This document shows, in pieces, positions 53,908 to 62,008 of a stretch of DNA of 64,000 nucleotides. Made by a program: the position numbers and the translations under genes. The stretch is from JAURDE01 sp965365285 (lineage in GTDB: Bacteria > Bdellovibrionota > Bacteriovoracia > Bacteriovoracales > Bacteriovoracaceae), in NCBI GenBank assembly GCA_965365285.1, contig CBDUBC010000001.1:1-64000 (forward strand). Reading direction: 5' to 3'. Numbering within the stretch: the stretch's first letter is position 1; each line of letters begins with the position of its first letter. The notes under the pieces were generated by a model that worked only from the letters and a program-made list of their open reading frames with translations, ran no database searches and was not told the origin of the DNA.

Positions 53908-53953
53908 CCCTTTACTACATTTTTAGTTCAAATTCTTTCTAAGGGGTAATCTC

Positions 53954-55438
53954 ATGGGTGTAATACTAAGTATTGACCAAGGAACTACGGGTACAACGGC
54001 CGTTCTCATTAATTCTTCAACCTTTGAACTCATGGATAAACTCAATAAAGAGTTTCCTCAGATTTTTCCCAAGCCATCTTGGGTAGAACATAATCTCAAT
54101 GATATCTGGTCCACCGTGGAATCTACTGTTAGCGAGATCCTGAAGAAAAATAGTCTCAAAGGCGAAGATGTTGATTGTATTGGTATAACAAATCAAAGAG
54201 AGACAACCTGTGCATTTAACTCAAAAGGGAAGCCACTTGCCAACGCAATTGTCTGGCAAGACCGAAGAACCAGTGAATTTTGTAAGGCCCTTAGGGATAA
54301 AGGTGTTGAAGAAAAAGTAAGAGAAAAAACAGGTCTTCCTCTAGATCCTTATTTTTCAGGTACAAAAATGAACTGGCTTCTCAACAATAATGAGGAGGTC
54401 AAAAATGCTCATAAAAATAACGATCTCAAGTTTGGTACCATTGATACTTTTCTTCTCTACAAGCTTACCGGTGAACATAAGACTGAGCCAAGTAATGCCT
54501 CAAGAACTTTACTTATGAACCTTGAAAATTGTGATTGGGATAGTGAACTAACAGATCTTTTTGGAGTTCCAGAAAATACCCTTCCTCAAATTGAAAATAG
54601 TTTTAATGAATTTGGAAAAACAATCGGTCTCTCCTTTTTACCTGATGGAATTCCAGTAACTGGTATTTTAGGGGACCAGCAGTCGGCTCTTTTTGGACAA
54701 GCAGGACTTACTGCTGGAGATATGAAGTGTACTTATGGAACCGGTGCCTTCCTTCTTCTTAACACCGGAAAAGAAAAGCAAAAAAGTAAATATGGTCTTC
54801 TCACAACCGTCGCTTACAAGAATGGCGGTGATATCTATTATGCCCTAGAGGGAAGCTGTTATATTGCGGGCGCCGCCGTTCAGTGGCTTCGGGATAATCT
54901 TCAAATTATTGAATCAAGCCCACAGGTGGAAAGTCTTGCTAAAGAGGTGACTGATCTCGAACAGATGAAATACCTCATGTTCATGCCGTTTTTCACAGGT
55001 CTAGGAAGTCCCTATTGGAATTCAGAGGCCAAAGGGGCGATTGTTGGCCTAACAAGAGATTCAAAAAGATCTCATATCGCAAGAGCGTGTCTTGATGGGA
55101 TCTGTCTTTCCATTAATGACCTTATTGAGGCCATGAGAAAAGATGCTGAGTTAGAGCTCAGTGATTTGAAGGTTGATGGGGGAGCTGTTGCAAATAATCT
55201 CCTTATGGAAATTCAAGCCTCTGTTTCTCATTTAGAAATTATTCGTCCACAAATTATAGAAACCACTGCCTTTGGAGCAGCTTTAGCTGCGGCGGTCGGT
55301 AAGGGGATTTGTAGCCTAGATAAAGTCAAAGAGCTCTGGAATAAAGATAAATCATTTGTTTCCTCAAAAGAATTATCAAGCTTTTACGACAAGAAAAAAA
55401 TTGCTTGGAAGAGTATCATAGAAAAATTATTTAATTAA
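53954..55438 (+). CDS. glpK: Glycerol kinase
   Basis: GlpK phosphorylates glycerol to glycerol-3-phosphate. The 494-residue FGGY kinase has the phosphate-binding LSIDQGTTGTTAVL, ITNQRETTCAF, VWQDRR, GDQQSALFGQ, CTYGTGAFLLLNTG and GLGSPYWN blocks. AAGGGG precedes the ATG. No glpF, glpD or glpR is adjacent; glycerol released from lipids is a plausible source. Confidence 0.96.
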   Translation: MGVILSIDQGTTGTTAVLINSSTFELMDKLNKEFPQIFPKPSWVEHNLNDIWSTVESTVSEILKKNSLKGEDVDCIGITNQRETTCAFNSKGKPLANAIVWQDRRTSEFCKALRDKGVEEKVREKTGLPLDPYFSGTKMNWLLNNNEEVKNAHKNNDLKFGTIDTFLLYKLTGEHKTEPSNASRTLLMNLENCDWDSELTDLFGVPENTLPQIENSFNEFGKTIGLSFLPDGIPVTGILGDQQSALFGQAGLTAGDMKCTYGTGAFLLLNTGKEKQKSKYGLLTTVAYKNGGDIYYALEGSCYIAGAAVQWLRDNLQIIESSPQVESLAKEVTDLEQMKYLMFMPFFTGLGSPYWNSEAKGAIVGLTRDSKRSHIARACLDGICLSINDLIEAMRKDAELELSDLKVDGGAVANNLLMEIQASVSHLEIIRPQIIETTAFGAALAAAVGKGICSLDKVKELWNKDKSFVSSKELSSFYDKKKIAWKSIIEKLFN

Positions 55439-55470
55439 TTTGATTTCCTATATTCCGAAAAGAGAGGAGC

Positions 55471-55614
55471 ATGAAGATTTTATTTATTCTGCTCCTTTTT
55501 TGTTCTTGTGCAACTAAAAGGACTCCCACCACCTACCAGATTGACTATAGGGTTAAAGACCTTATTCTTGGAGTTGATGCGGAAATTCTCTTTAAAGAAT
55601 CTACGAAGAAATAA
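55471..55614 (+). CDS. Tiny lipoprotein
   Basis: A 47-residue frame starts at an ATG with AGAGGAG just upstream (spacing about 2-5 nt). It has a lipoprotein signal MKILFILLLF followed by the lipobox CSC (Cys near residue 13), then a short polar mature part (ATKRTPTTYQIDYRVKD). It ends 14 bp inside the end of the converging ligA. The ribosome binding site and lipobox make it likely real despite its size. Function unknown. Confidence 0.65.
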   Translation: MKILFILLLFCSCATKRTPTTYQIDYRVKDLILGVDAEILFKESTKK

Positions 55615-57595
55615 TCTTTTTCATCTCTTCTTCAGAAACAATCGGAATATCAAGCTGTTTTGCTTTTTTAAACTTTGAAGAATTACTTTCAGTTTCATTA
55701 GTAAGAAGATAATCTGTGTTTTTCGAAACGCTTCCTACAACCGTTCCTCCAGCGTCACGGATGGATTTTTCCACTATACTTCGCTTTTCACTTAAAGCTC
55801 CTGTAATGCAGATTTTTTTATCTTTAAGAGGACCTTCTACTGTTTCCTTTTCAAAGCTAAAACCGACTTTTAAAAGCTTTTTAATCAAAGGCTTTTTTTC
55901 CTCTAAAGAGGTGAGGAAGTCACTAGCACTTTTCTCAGCAAAAGAGTCCACTTCGATAAGCTCATTAAGGGTTAAACCAAGGATAGCTTCAATGGAATTG
56001 TAGCCAGAAGATACAATCTTTTCACATTTATTAAAGGCGCCACCTGAAATACCAAGCGAGCCTAAAAAGGTAATCAGATCGACACCTTTTGATTTTTCGA
56101 TATTATTTAAAATCTTTGTTGCTAGCTTCTCTTTTACTTTATCTAAAGAAAGCATATCTTCCATTTTAAGCTTATAAAGATCAGGGATTTCTGTTACAAG
56201 CTCTGCTCGAATCATCTCTTCTAATCTTTTTGAACTTAGATCATCTATTCCAATTTTTTGAATAAAATTTAAAATTCCCTCTCTAACTTGATCAGGGCAT
56301 TTCGGATTTTTGCAAAAAAGTCTGATGTCCTCAATAACAACTTTCTTTTCACAGCTAGGGCAATGAGTTGGTATTTCCATAGCTGATTTGCTTTGTTCTA
56401 CAACCTCTAGAAACTTAGGTATAACTTCCCCACTTCGAACAATTTTAATAACCGTACCTTTTTTTAGGCCAAACTCATGAACCATTCCATAATTATGGAG
56501 TGTGACTCGGGATATTTTTGCTCCACTCAATTCGATAGGCTCTACATTGGCGACAGGAGTGAGGATTCCGTTTCGACTGACAGACCAGATAATCTCTTTA
56601 ATCTTTGTGTCGGCAGCATGACCTTGAAATTTAAATGCCATTTTATATCGAGGGTGATGGGCCGTAGCTCCAAGCTCTTCATGAAGAGCAATTTTATTGT
56701 AGGTAAAAACCAGACCATCGATAAGGTAATCACCTGTTCCCATAAACTCTTTAGCCTCCTCAATGGTATCATCGAGGGTAGCCTGTTTAGTATGGTGAAA
56801 ATAATCGGGGACAATAAAATTCTCTTTTTGTAGAAACTTTAATTTGTCTACTTCTGTTTTAAAATTCTTATCCCTAATACAATCGAAAGCGCTAAAGCTA
56901 ATAAACCTTGCAAGCTCTGAATGATCTTTTCTTGAAAGAATTCCCGCTACAATATTTCTAAGAGAGTTTGGTTTTTCTAAACCTAGTTTTTCCATTTCCT
57001 GCGAAAGGTGAAGAAAGTTTTCTTCCTTACAATAAAGCTCGCCTCTTACTTCTAAATCCTCCTCAACGGCTAACATCTTAGGGACCTCTTCAATCCATAA
57101 AATTTTAGAAGAAATATTCTCTCCAAAGCTGCCATCACCTCTTGTTTTACCTAGATGAAAAAGTCCATTTTTGTAAAGAATAGAACAAGAACTTCCATCA
57201 TATTTAAAAGTAGAAACGGTATCGTGAGTCCCCATCCAGCTTTTAAGCTCTTCAACTTTATAAGTCTTACCAAGACTTAACATCTTAGTATCATGTGCAA
57301 CTTTTCCAGCTTTCACTGGAGCACCTACATAGTGAAGTATAGGGCTATTAGGGTCGAGTGATTTAAGCTTGTCTTCCAGCTCGTCATAAACTTCATCAGG
57401 TATCGTCTTTTGACCGTTGTAATAGAGATTCTTGAATTTAAAAATTAAGTCTTCTAGACGCTTCACTTTTCCCGCTTTATCGAGGGAATTGAGACCTTCA
57501 ATATTTTCCAAAAGTTGTTGCATGATGGAATCACCTTTCTTTTTTAAGAAAGGTTCTATCAATTTTTTAATATCTTTTTCAATTGATTTGGACAT
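55601..57595 (-). CDS. ligA: NAD-dependent DNA ligase
   Basis: LigA seals nicks in replication and repair. The 664-residue protein has domain Ia (YYNGQKTIPDEVYDEL), the adenylation site KYDG (Lys131) followed by TRGDG, an OB fold, a zinc finger (CPSC...CKNPKCPDQ), helix-hairpin-helix region and a C-terminal BRCT (KKICITGALSEKR). The active-site context KYDGSS differs from the usual KxDGxA, so this is a somewhat divergent LigA. The start lies 4 bp after the upstream barrel gene, without a clear ribosome binding site, suggesting coupling. Confidence 0.95.
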   Translation of the reverse strand: MSKSIEKDIKKLIEPFLKKKGDSIMQQLLENIEGLNSLDKAGKVKRLEDLIFKFKNLYYNGQKTIPDEVYDELEDKLKSLDPNSPILHYVGAPVKAGKVAHDTKMLSLGKTYKVEELKSWMGTHDTVSTFKYDGSSCSILYKNGLFHLGKTRGDGSFGENISSKILWIEEVPKMLAVEEDLEVRGELYCKEENFLHLSQEMEKLGLEKPNSLRNIVAGILSRKDHSELARFISFSAFDCIRDKNFKTEVDKLKFLQKENFIVPDYFHHTKQATLDDTIEEAKEFMGTGDYLIDGLVFTYNKIALHEELGATAHHPRYKMAFKFQGHAADTKIKEIIWSVSRNGILTPVANVEPIELSGAKISRVTLHNYGMVHEFGLKKGTVIKIVRSGEVIPKFLEVVEQSKSAMEIPTHCPSCEKKVVIEDIRLFCKNPKCPDQVREGILNFIQKIGIDDLSSKRLEEMIRAELVTEIPDLYKLKMEDMLSLDKVKEKLATKILNNIEKSKGVDLITFLGSLGISGGAFNKCEKIVSSGYNSIEAILGLTLNELIEVDSFAEKSASDFLTSLEEKKPLIKKLLKVGFSFEKETVEGPLKDKKICITGALSEKRSIVEKSIRDAGGTVVGSVSKNTDYLLTNETESNSSKFKKAKQLDIPIVSEEEMKKIISS

Positions 57596-57599
57596 TTTT

Positions 57600-59084
57600 C
57601 TAAAAGGTAAACTTAGCGCCTACACGAAAAAGGCTTTCTTTATGCTTGATTTCCTTTCCAGTGGTTTCAAATTCTGCTGTAGAAGAAGAAGTACTGTAAG
57701 AGCCCTCAATCGTCATGTTTTCAGCATAGACATATTCTGTACCAAATCGAATAAGGTAATAAGATGTATTCGTTGCATTACCATACACCCGAACTTTTTC
57801 AGTGTAGCCAGGGGATGGCATAAAATCCACATTAAGAAATATTCTAAAAAGCTGATGTATCGGCATATCTCCTTTAACACCCATGAGAAGTCCATTAAAA
57901 GTTCCTTCTACAAATCCATCATCACTTTGAGTATCAAGACCATAGGTATAGCTTCCATAACCAAAATAACCATCCACACGAGGGCCATAAAAGAAACCTA
58001 TAGGAAGGTATCGGTATCCAAACTTCCACTTAAAATGACCATTGCTTACAGAGTTGTCCGCCGTTGCCTGAATATTTCCTTCATCCTTAGAGTACGTACC
58101 GAAGTGTTGACCTAGCTCGAGAGAAGACCAAAATTCTCTGGTGATCCAAAGCTCTCCTGCAAGGTCAATCCCCACAACAAGACCACCTATCTTTCGAACA
58201 TCAGTATTACTTTGTGTAGAAGTTGCAGAGCCAGGCCCGAAATTAAGATACAAACCTAGAGTTCCTAGTTTACCAAAGCTATCTTTTTCAAGATCTTTGT
58301 AGGGTAGTCCTATGCTTTCCTCTTTTTGCTTATCTTTATTAACAAGAACCCAATCACCTATTTGAACTTTCTTTTTGGAATGAAAGCTATCGACTTTTCC
58401 ATGAGACTGCATATTCGTAACGTGAAAAAGTTTTCCATCTCCAATAGATTCTTTTTCCCATTCTACGATTTCTTTGAGTAGAGGGTGCTTCTTTTTATAT
58501 TTAGGTCGATAAATCGTCACTTTAGATTCAGGAAAGACTCCAAACTCTTTGCCGACGTCGATTGTAAATTGATTTCCTAAAATTCCAATGACTCGTCCAT
58601 CATATGGAATACTTTTAGAATAAACTTCCAGCCAATTCATAATAGTACGGGTAATGATTTCAATATCGTTAGTTTCTAAGAGAGTTTGTTCTTTAAAGTA
58701 GAGATCTTTACCATTATCAGCAATCACATAGACTTGGGCCTCAATTCCTTTTACATGAGGAACAAGATCAATCTTTATAAGAGACCCAGACTTGGTTCGA
58801 TCCGCAATCACTTTAAGGACTTCATCATTAGCAAGGTGAGCTTTTAGATTCTTCTGATAGGCACCAAGGATATTAAGAATTTCAGAATTGGTTCTGTAAT
58901 AACACCAATTACTATTTTTTAAATAATACTCAAGCTTTTGAAATACTTTAAAGCTTACTGCTCCTTGAACCTCATCTGTAATAGGAAGAAGGATACATCT
59001 TCTCAAACTAAACTTAGAGTGAGCTGGTAGAGATATAAAAAATACAAAAAGAAGGGAGAGGATTTTTAATCTAAATGGATTCAT
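57600..59084 (-). CDS. Outer-membrane protein with FlgT-like N-terminal region and C-terminal barrel
   Basis: The 494-residue protein has a signal peptide ending near AHS. A periplasmic alpha/beta region (about 30-160) resembles TolB-N/FlgT-type folds, and a small beta domain (DGRVIGILGNQFTIDVGKEFG) is reminiscent of the FlgT C-terminal SH3-like module. From about residue 265 the sequence shows barrel-like strands ending in KFTF. The start overlaps the HTH gene upstream by 14 bp and ligA follows 4 bp downstream. The domain analogies are by pattern; function unknown. Confidence 0.7.
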   Translation of the reverse strand: MNPFRLKILSLLFVFFISLPAHSKFSLRRCILLPITDEVQGAVSFKVFQKLEYYLKNSNWCYYRTNSEILNILGAYQKNLKAHLANDEVLKVIADRTKSGSLIKIDLVPHVKGIEAQVYVIADNGKDLYFKEQTLLETNDIEIITRTIMNWLEVYSKSIPYDGRVIGILGNQFTIDVGKEFGVFPESKVTIYRPKYKKKHPLLKEIVEWEKESIGDGKLFHVTNMQSHGKVDSFHSKKKVQIGDWVLVNKDKQKEESIGLPYKDLEKDSFGKLGTLGLYLNFGPGSATSTQSNTDVRKIGGLVVGIDLAGELWITREFWSSLELGQHFGTYSKDEGNIQATADNSVSNGHFKWKFGYRYLPIGFFYGPRVDGYFGYGSYTYGLDTQSDDGFVEGTFNGLLMGVKGDMPIHQLFRIFLNVDFMPSPGYTEKVRVYGNATNTSYYLIRFGTEYVYAENMTIEGSYSTSSSTAEFETTGKEIKHKESLFRVGAKFTF

Positions 59085-59388
59085 TTGCTAGGTTACTTCC
59101 CATTTGGTTATTTTCATAGAGATTCACGAGCATCTTAAGATCGTTGTTTTCTTCTTTAAGAGTTCTAATTTGAGATTTGAGCTGCTCATTTTCAGCTTTG
59201 AGCTGATGAAGTTCATTTTTCTTCATTAAGCTCGTCGAGTTTGATGGCAAGAAAATCATATATTTTCCATTATCGAGTTTATTTCTTACTCGATCGGCCT
59301 TTATATAACGACGCACTGTAGAAATTGAAATTTTTCGAATTGAAGCGTACTCAATAATGGATACCCATTGACCTTCATTCTCTTCCAT
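59071..59388 (-). CDS. Small HTH protein with C-terminal coiled coil
   Basis: From the ATG at 59388 (GGGGTAAGGG upstream) the protein has 105 residues; a TTG at 59412 is less likely. The N-terminal half (VSIIEYASIRKISISTVRRYIKA) is a helix-turn-helix of the excisionase/MerR type. The second half is a heptad-patterned coiled coil (LKAENEQLKSQIRTLKEEN). Dimeric DNA binding is likely. It heads the operon with the outer-membrane protein and ligA and may regulate it. Confidence 0.72.
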   Translation of the reverse strand: MEENEGQWVSIIEYASIRKISISTVRRYIKADRVRNKLDNGKYMIFLPSNSTSLMKKNELHQLKAENEQLKSQIRTLKEENNDLKMLVNLYENNQMGSNLANESI

Positions 59389-59468
59389 AGCCCTTACCCC
59401 ATTCCTAAACAATAATATGAAATTATATAATCTTGTGCAAACTTTAACGATTTTAATTAATTATGGTT

Positions 59469-59474
59469 TATAAT
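59469..59474 (+). promoter_or_regulatory. -10 box positioned for a leaderless patatin mRNA
   Basis: A perfect TATAAT ends 6 nt before the ATG at 59481. An earlier in-frame ATG at 59463 would lie upstream of the -10 box, so it cannot be used from this promoter. There is no clear -35. Confidence 0.45.
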
Positions 59475-59480
59475 AGAAGT

Positions 59481-60659
59481 ATGCAGCGAGTAGACCTTAA
59501 AAATATTAAAAATAAAAAAACCGCCTTTGTTCTCTCCGGAGGAGTGGTTAAGGCTGCAGCATGGCATATAGGCGTTGCTCTAGCACTTGAAGAGTTAGGT
59601 TTTAGCTTTAGATCCAATAGCTCTGTTTCAGAAGGTGACTATGATATTTCAACCTATGTAGGATCCTCAGCTGGTTCTCTCGTTGGTTTATTTTTTGCTT
59701 CTGGTTTCGGACCGCAAGACATTATTAAATCAATGTTGGAAAAAGATTATAAAAGACTTCCTCCTATTACTTATCGTGACATGATGACAATTCGAAAAGG
59801 AATTCATAAACCACCACGAGGAGGTTTTTATGATCCCTTTGAAACTCTACCCTTTTTCTTTCGACAAATTTTAAGACCTCTAAGAAATATTTCTGGTTTT
59901 TTTTCTACTGGAGGACTTTATGATTATATTAAAAGAAATGTTCTTATCTCTAATTCTTTTGAAGACTATGCGGCAGATTTATTTGTTATAGCTACTCAGT
60001 TAGATCACTCCCGAAAAGTAATTTTTAGTAAGTATAAATATCCAAATCCAAGACATGACTCGACTTCTAGCTATTATGTTGGAATGCCCGTTGCTGAAAG
60101 TGTGGCGGCCAGCATGAGCATTCCTCCATTTTATTGCCCCTATCCAATATGGAATACAAAATCCAATCAATTAGATTACTATATTGACGGAGAAATAAGG
60201 GATACTCTCTCTACTCATGTTGCTGTTGATAATGGTTGCAAAGTCATCATCAGTTCCTGGACCCACACGCCCTACCATTATCATGATGAAATTGGCTCTC
60301 TTATCAATCATGGTATTCCGGCCATTGTCCTTCAAGCGATTCATCTTACTATTCAAAAGAAAATTGTAGAATCTAGGGCCAAACGAAAAACAGCGGAAGA
60401 TATCATTGAAACTGTAAATGATTATATGAAGCGTAACAAAATGGGAGATTCTCATCGTAGAAATATTATGAGCATTCTCGAGCGAAAGCTCAATTATAAA
60501 TCGGATGTACATCTCATTGATATTTTTCCAAAGCATGAAAATTATAAAGTCTTTTTTAAAAACTCTTTTTCTCTAGATCCTAAAACTAACGCAGAAGTTG
60601 TAAGTGCGGGATACTCGAGAACTATGGAAGTTTTCAGAAATCACGAATGGGAAAATTAG
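59481..60659 (+). CDS. Patatin-like phospholipase
   Basis: From the ATG at 59481 the protein has 392 residues. It has the patatin nucleophile elbow GSSAGS (about residue 70), an oxyanion-type loop SGGVVKAA in place of GGGxRG, and the catalytic Asp in the strand IDGE. These Ser-Asp dyad lipases hydrolyse phospholipids. There is no signal peptide. The next gene, a lytic transglycosylase, overlaps it by 13 bp. Attack on prey or host membranes is conceivable but inferred. The start is uncertain (59463 or 59481). Confidence 0.87.
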   Translation: MQRVDLKNIKNKKTAFVLSGGVVKAAAWHIGVALALEELGFSFRSNSSVSEGDYDISTYVGSSAGSLVGLFFASGFGPQDIIKSMLEKDYKRLPPITYRDMMTIRKGIHKPPRGGFYDPFETLPFFFRQILRPLRNISGFFSTGGLYDYIKRNVLISNSFEDYAADLFVIATQLDHSRKVIFSKYKYPNPRHDSTSSYYVGMPVAESVAASMSIPPFYCPYPIWNTKSNQLDYYIDGEIRDTLSTHVAVDNGCKVIISSWTHTPYHYHDEIGSLINHGIPAIVLQAIHLTIQKKIVESRAKRKTAEDIIETVNDYMKRNKMGDSHRRNIMSILERKLNYKSDVHLIDIFPKHENYKVFFKNSFSLDPKTNAEVVSAGYSRTMEVFRNHEWEN

Positions 60660-62008
60660 TCCTCTTCATTCTTTTTAGCTTTAATGCCTTTGCCATTAGT
60701 CCTGATAATATATTCCAGGATGATTATACTCTTATTAATAAAATTATTTTAAGTAAGCCTCTTCGGACTCTAAAGTTTAAACCTCTGCCTCAAAATGAAA
60801 AATTTAATAGAATGATTGAAGGCACAAGAGTCCGAAAAGAATTTCAAGTTCCAAAATTCTTTTTAAAACGCACAAAATTCTGGTTTGATGTGTATTCTGA
60901 ATATGACTCCAACCATGTCATCATTCACGATAAAGAAAATCTTTCTTTTGTTTTTGATGTTATTGATTTTAGACAATTGACTCATTCCATTGTGAATAAG
61001 AATCTTATTTATTCCCTTCAAGTAGAGCTTGTAGAAGACCGAATTAAAGAATTAAAGGAAACTTTTTATAATCTTATTACAAAAACAAAGGACTTCACAC
61101 CTCAAGAAAAAAGTGTTCTCAATATTCTTAAAAAAAATAAAATTAATATTCCTCAAAATCCACAAAGTAGAAAGAAGCTTTTTTTAAGTCTTTCTGAAAA
61201 CATAAGATCTCAGACTGGTCAGAAAAATAATATCATTCAAGGCCTTCTGAATTTTCAAGCCTTTGAAGAACCTATTTCTCGTTTTTTTAAAATATTTGAA
61301 ATGCCTTATGAGCTTCGTGCTGTCGCTTTTCTAGAATCGAGTTTTAATTTGAATGCTAAATCAAAAGTAGGCGCTACAGGTGTCTGGCAGTTTATGGGTT
61401 TTATTGGCAAACATTTCATGCGAGTGAATTCTATTCAGGATGAACGACTCAACCCTGTCATTTCCTCTTTGGCGGCCCTTCACCTTTTGAAGGAGAATTA
61501 TAAGATTTTAGGAAGATGGGATCTCGCGGTTACGGCCTATAATTCAGGGACTAAGCATATTATTAGAGCAAGAAGAAAGCTTGGAATCAAAACTCCTTCT
61601 TTAGAACAAGTTCTACGAAGCTATGATCATCCTCATTATGGATTTGCGAGTGAAAATTTTTATGCATCCTTTTTAGCGTTGGTTTACTCTTTAAGTTATC
61701 AGAGTGAGTTGTATGACCTTAAATTTCCTCATAGCATTATAAGAGGGAAATATAAGAATCTTCACGTCTATGTCACCCATTGTGATCTTATTCCTAATTC
61801 CATTTTTAAAGTTCTTGAAAAGGATTCACCTGATCTTCGCTATTTTAATAATCATATTATCGATAATTCTAAAAACCTTCCTGCCGGTAGTATCTTTATC
61901 AGTGATGTAAATTTGAATAAGAAACGCTACACTAAAGTTACTGGCGATCAACTCAGAAGACTTTATCCTAAGAATTATTTTAAATATAAAGGGGAGTGTG
62001 TCCGTTAA
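60647..62008 (+). CDS. MltD-like lytic transglycosylase
   Basis: The 453-residue exported protein has a signal peptide (LVLFILFSFNAFA), a long helical lead region, and an SLT domain (about 215-330). The SLT domain carries AFLESSFN with the catalytic Glu, GATGVWQFM and VTAYNSG, the MltD variant of the family. The C-terminal segment (about 370-440; HVYVTHCDLIPNSIF) looks like a divergent LysM-type module. It cleaves peptidoglycan glycan strands in the periplasm. It is coupled to the patatin gene, so lipid- and wall-degrading enzymes are made together. Confidence 0.87.
   Translation: MGKLVLFILFSFNAFAISPDNIFQDDYTLINKIILSKPLRTLKFKPLPQNEKFNRMIEGTRVRKEFQVPKFFLKRTKFWFDVYSEYDSNHVIIHDKENLSFVFDVIDFRQLTHSIVNKNLIYSLQVELVEDRIKELKETFYNLITKTKDFTPQEKSVLNILKKNKINIPQNPQSRKKLFLSLSENIRSQTGQKNNIIQGLLNFQAFEEPISRFFKIFEMPYELRAVAFLESSFNLNAKSKVGATGVWQFMGFIGKHFMRVNSIQDERLNPVISSLAALHLLKENYKILGRWDLAVTAYNSGTKHIIRARRKLGIKTPSLEQVLRSYDHPHYGFASENFYASFLALVYSLSYQSELYDLKFPHSIIRGKYKNLHVYVTHCDLIPNSIFKVLEKDSPDLRYFNNHIIDNSKNLPAGSIFISDVNLNKKRYTKVTGDQLRRLYPKNYFKYKGECVR

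Noticed and set aside
57432..58115. Long plus-strand open frame (227 codons) opposite ligA and the outer-membrane protein gene
   Set aside because: It is antisense to two well-supported genes and its translation is Lys/Arg/Ile-rich with no domain, as expected of a shadow frame in AT-rich DNA.
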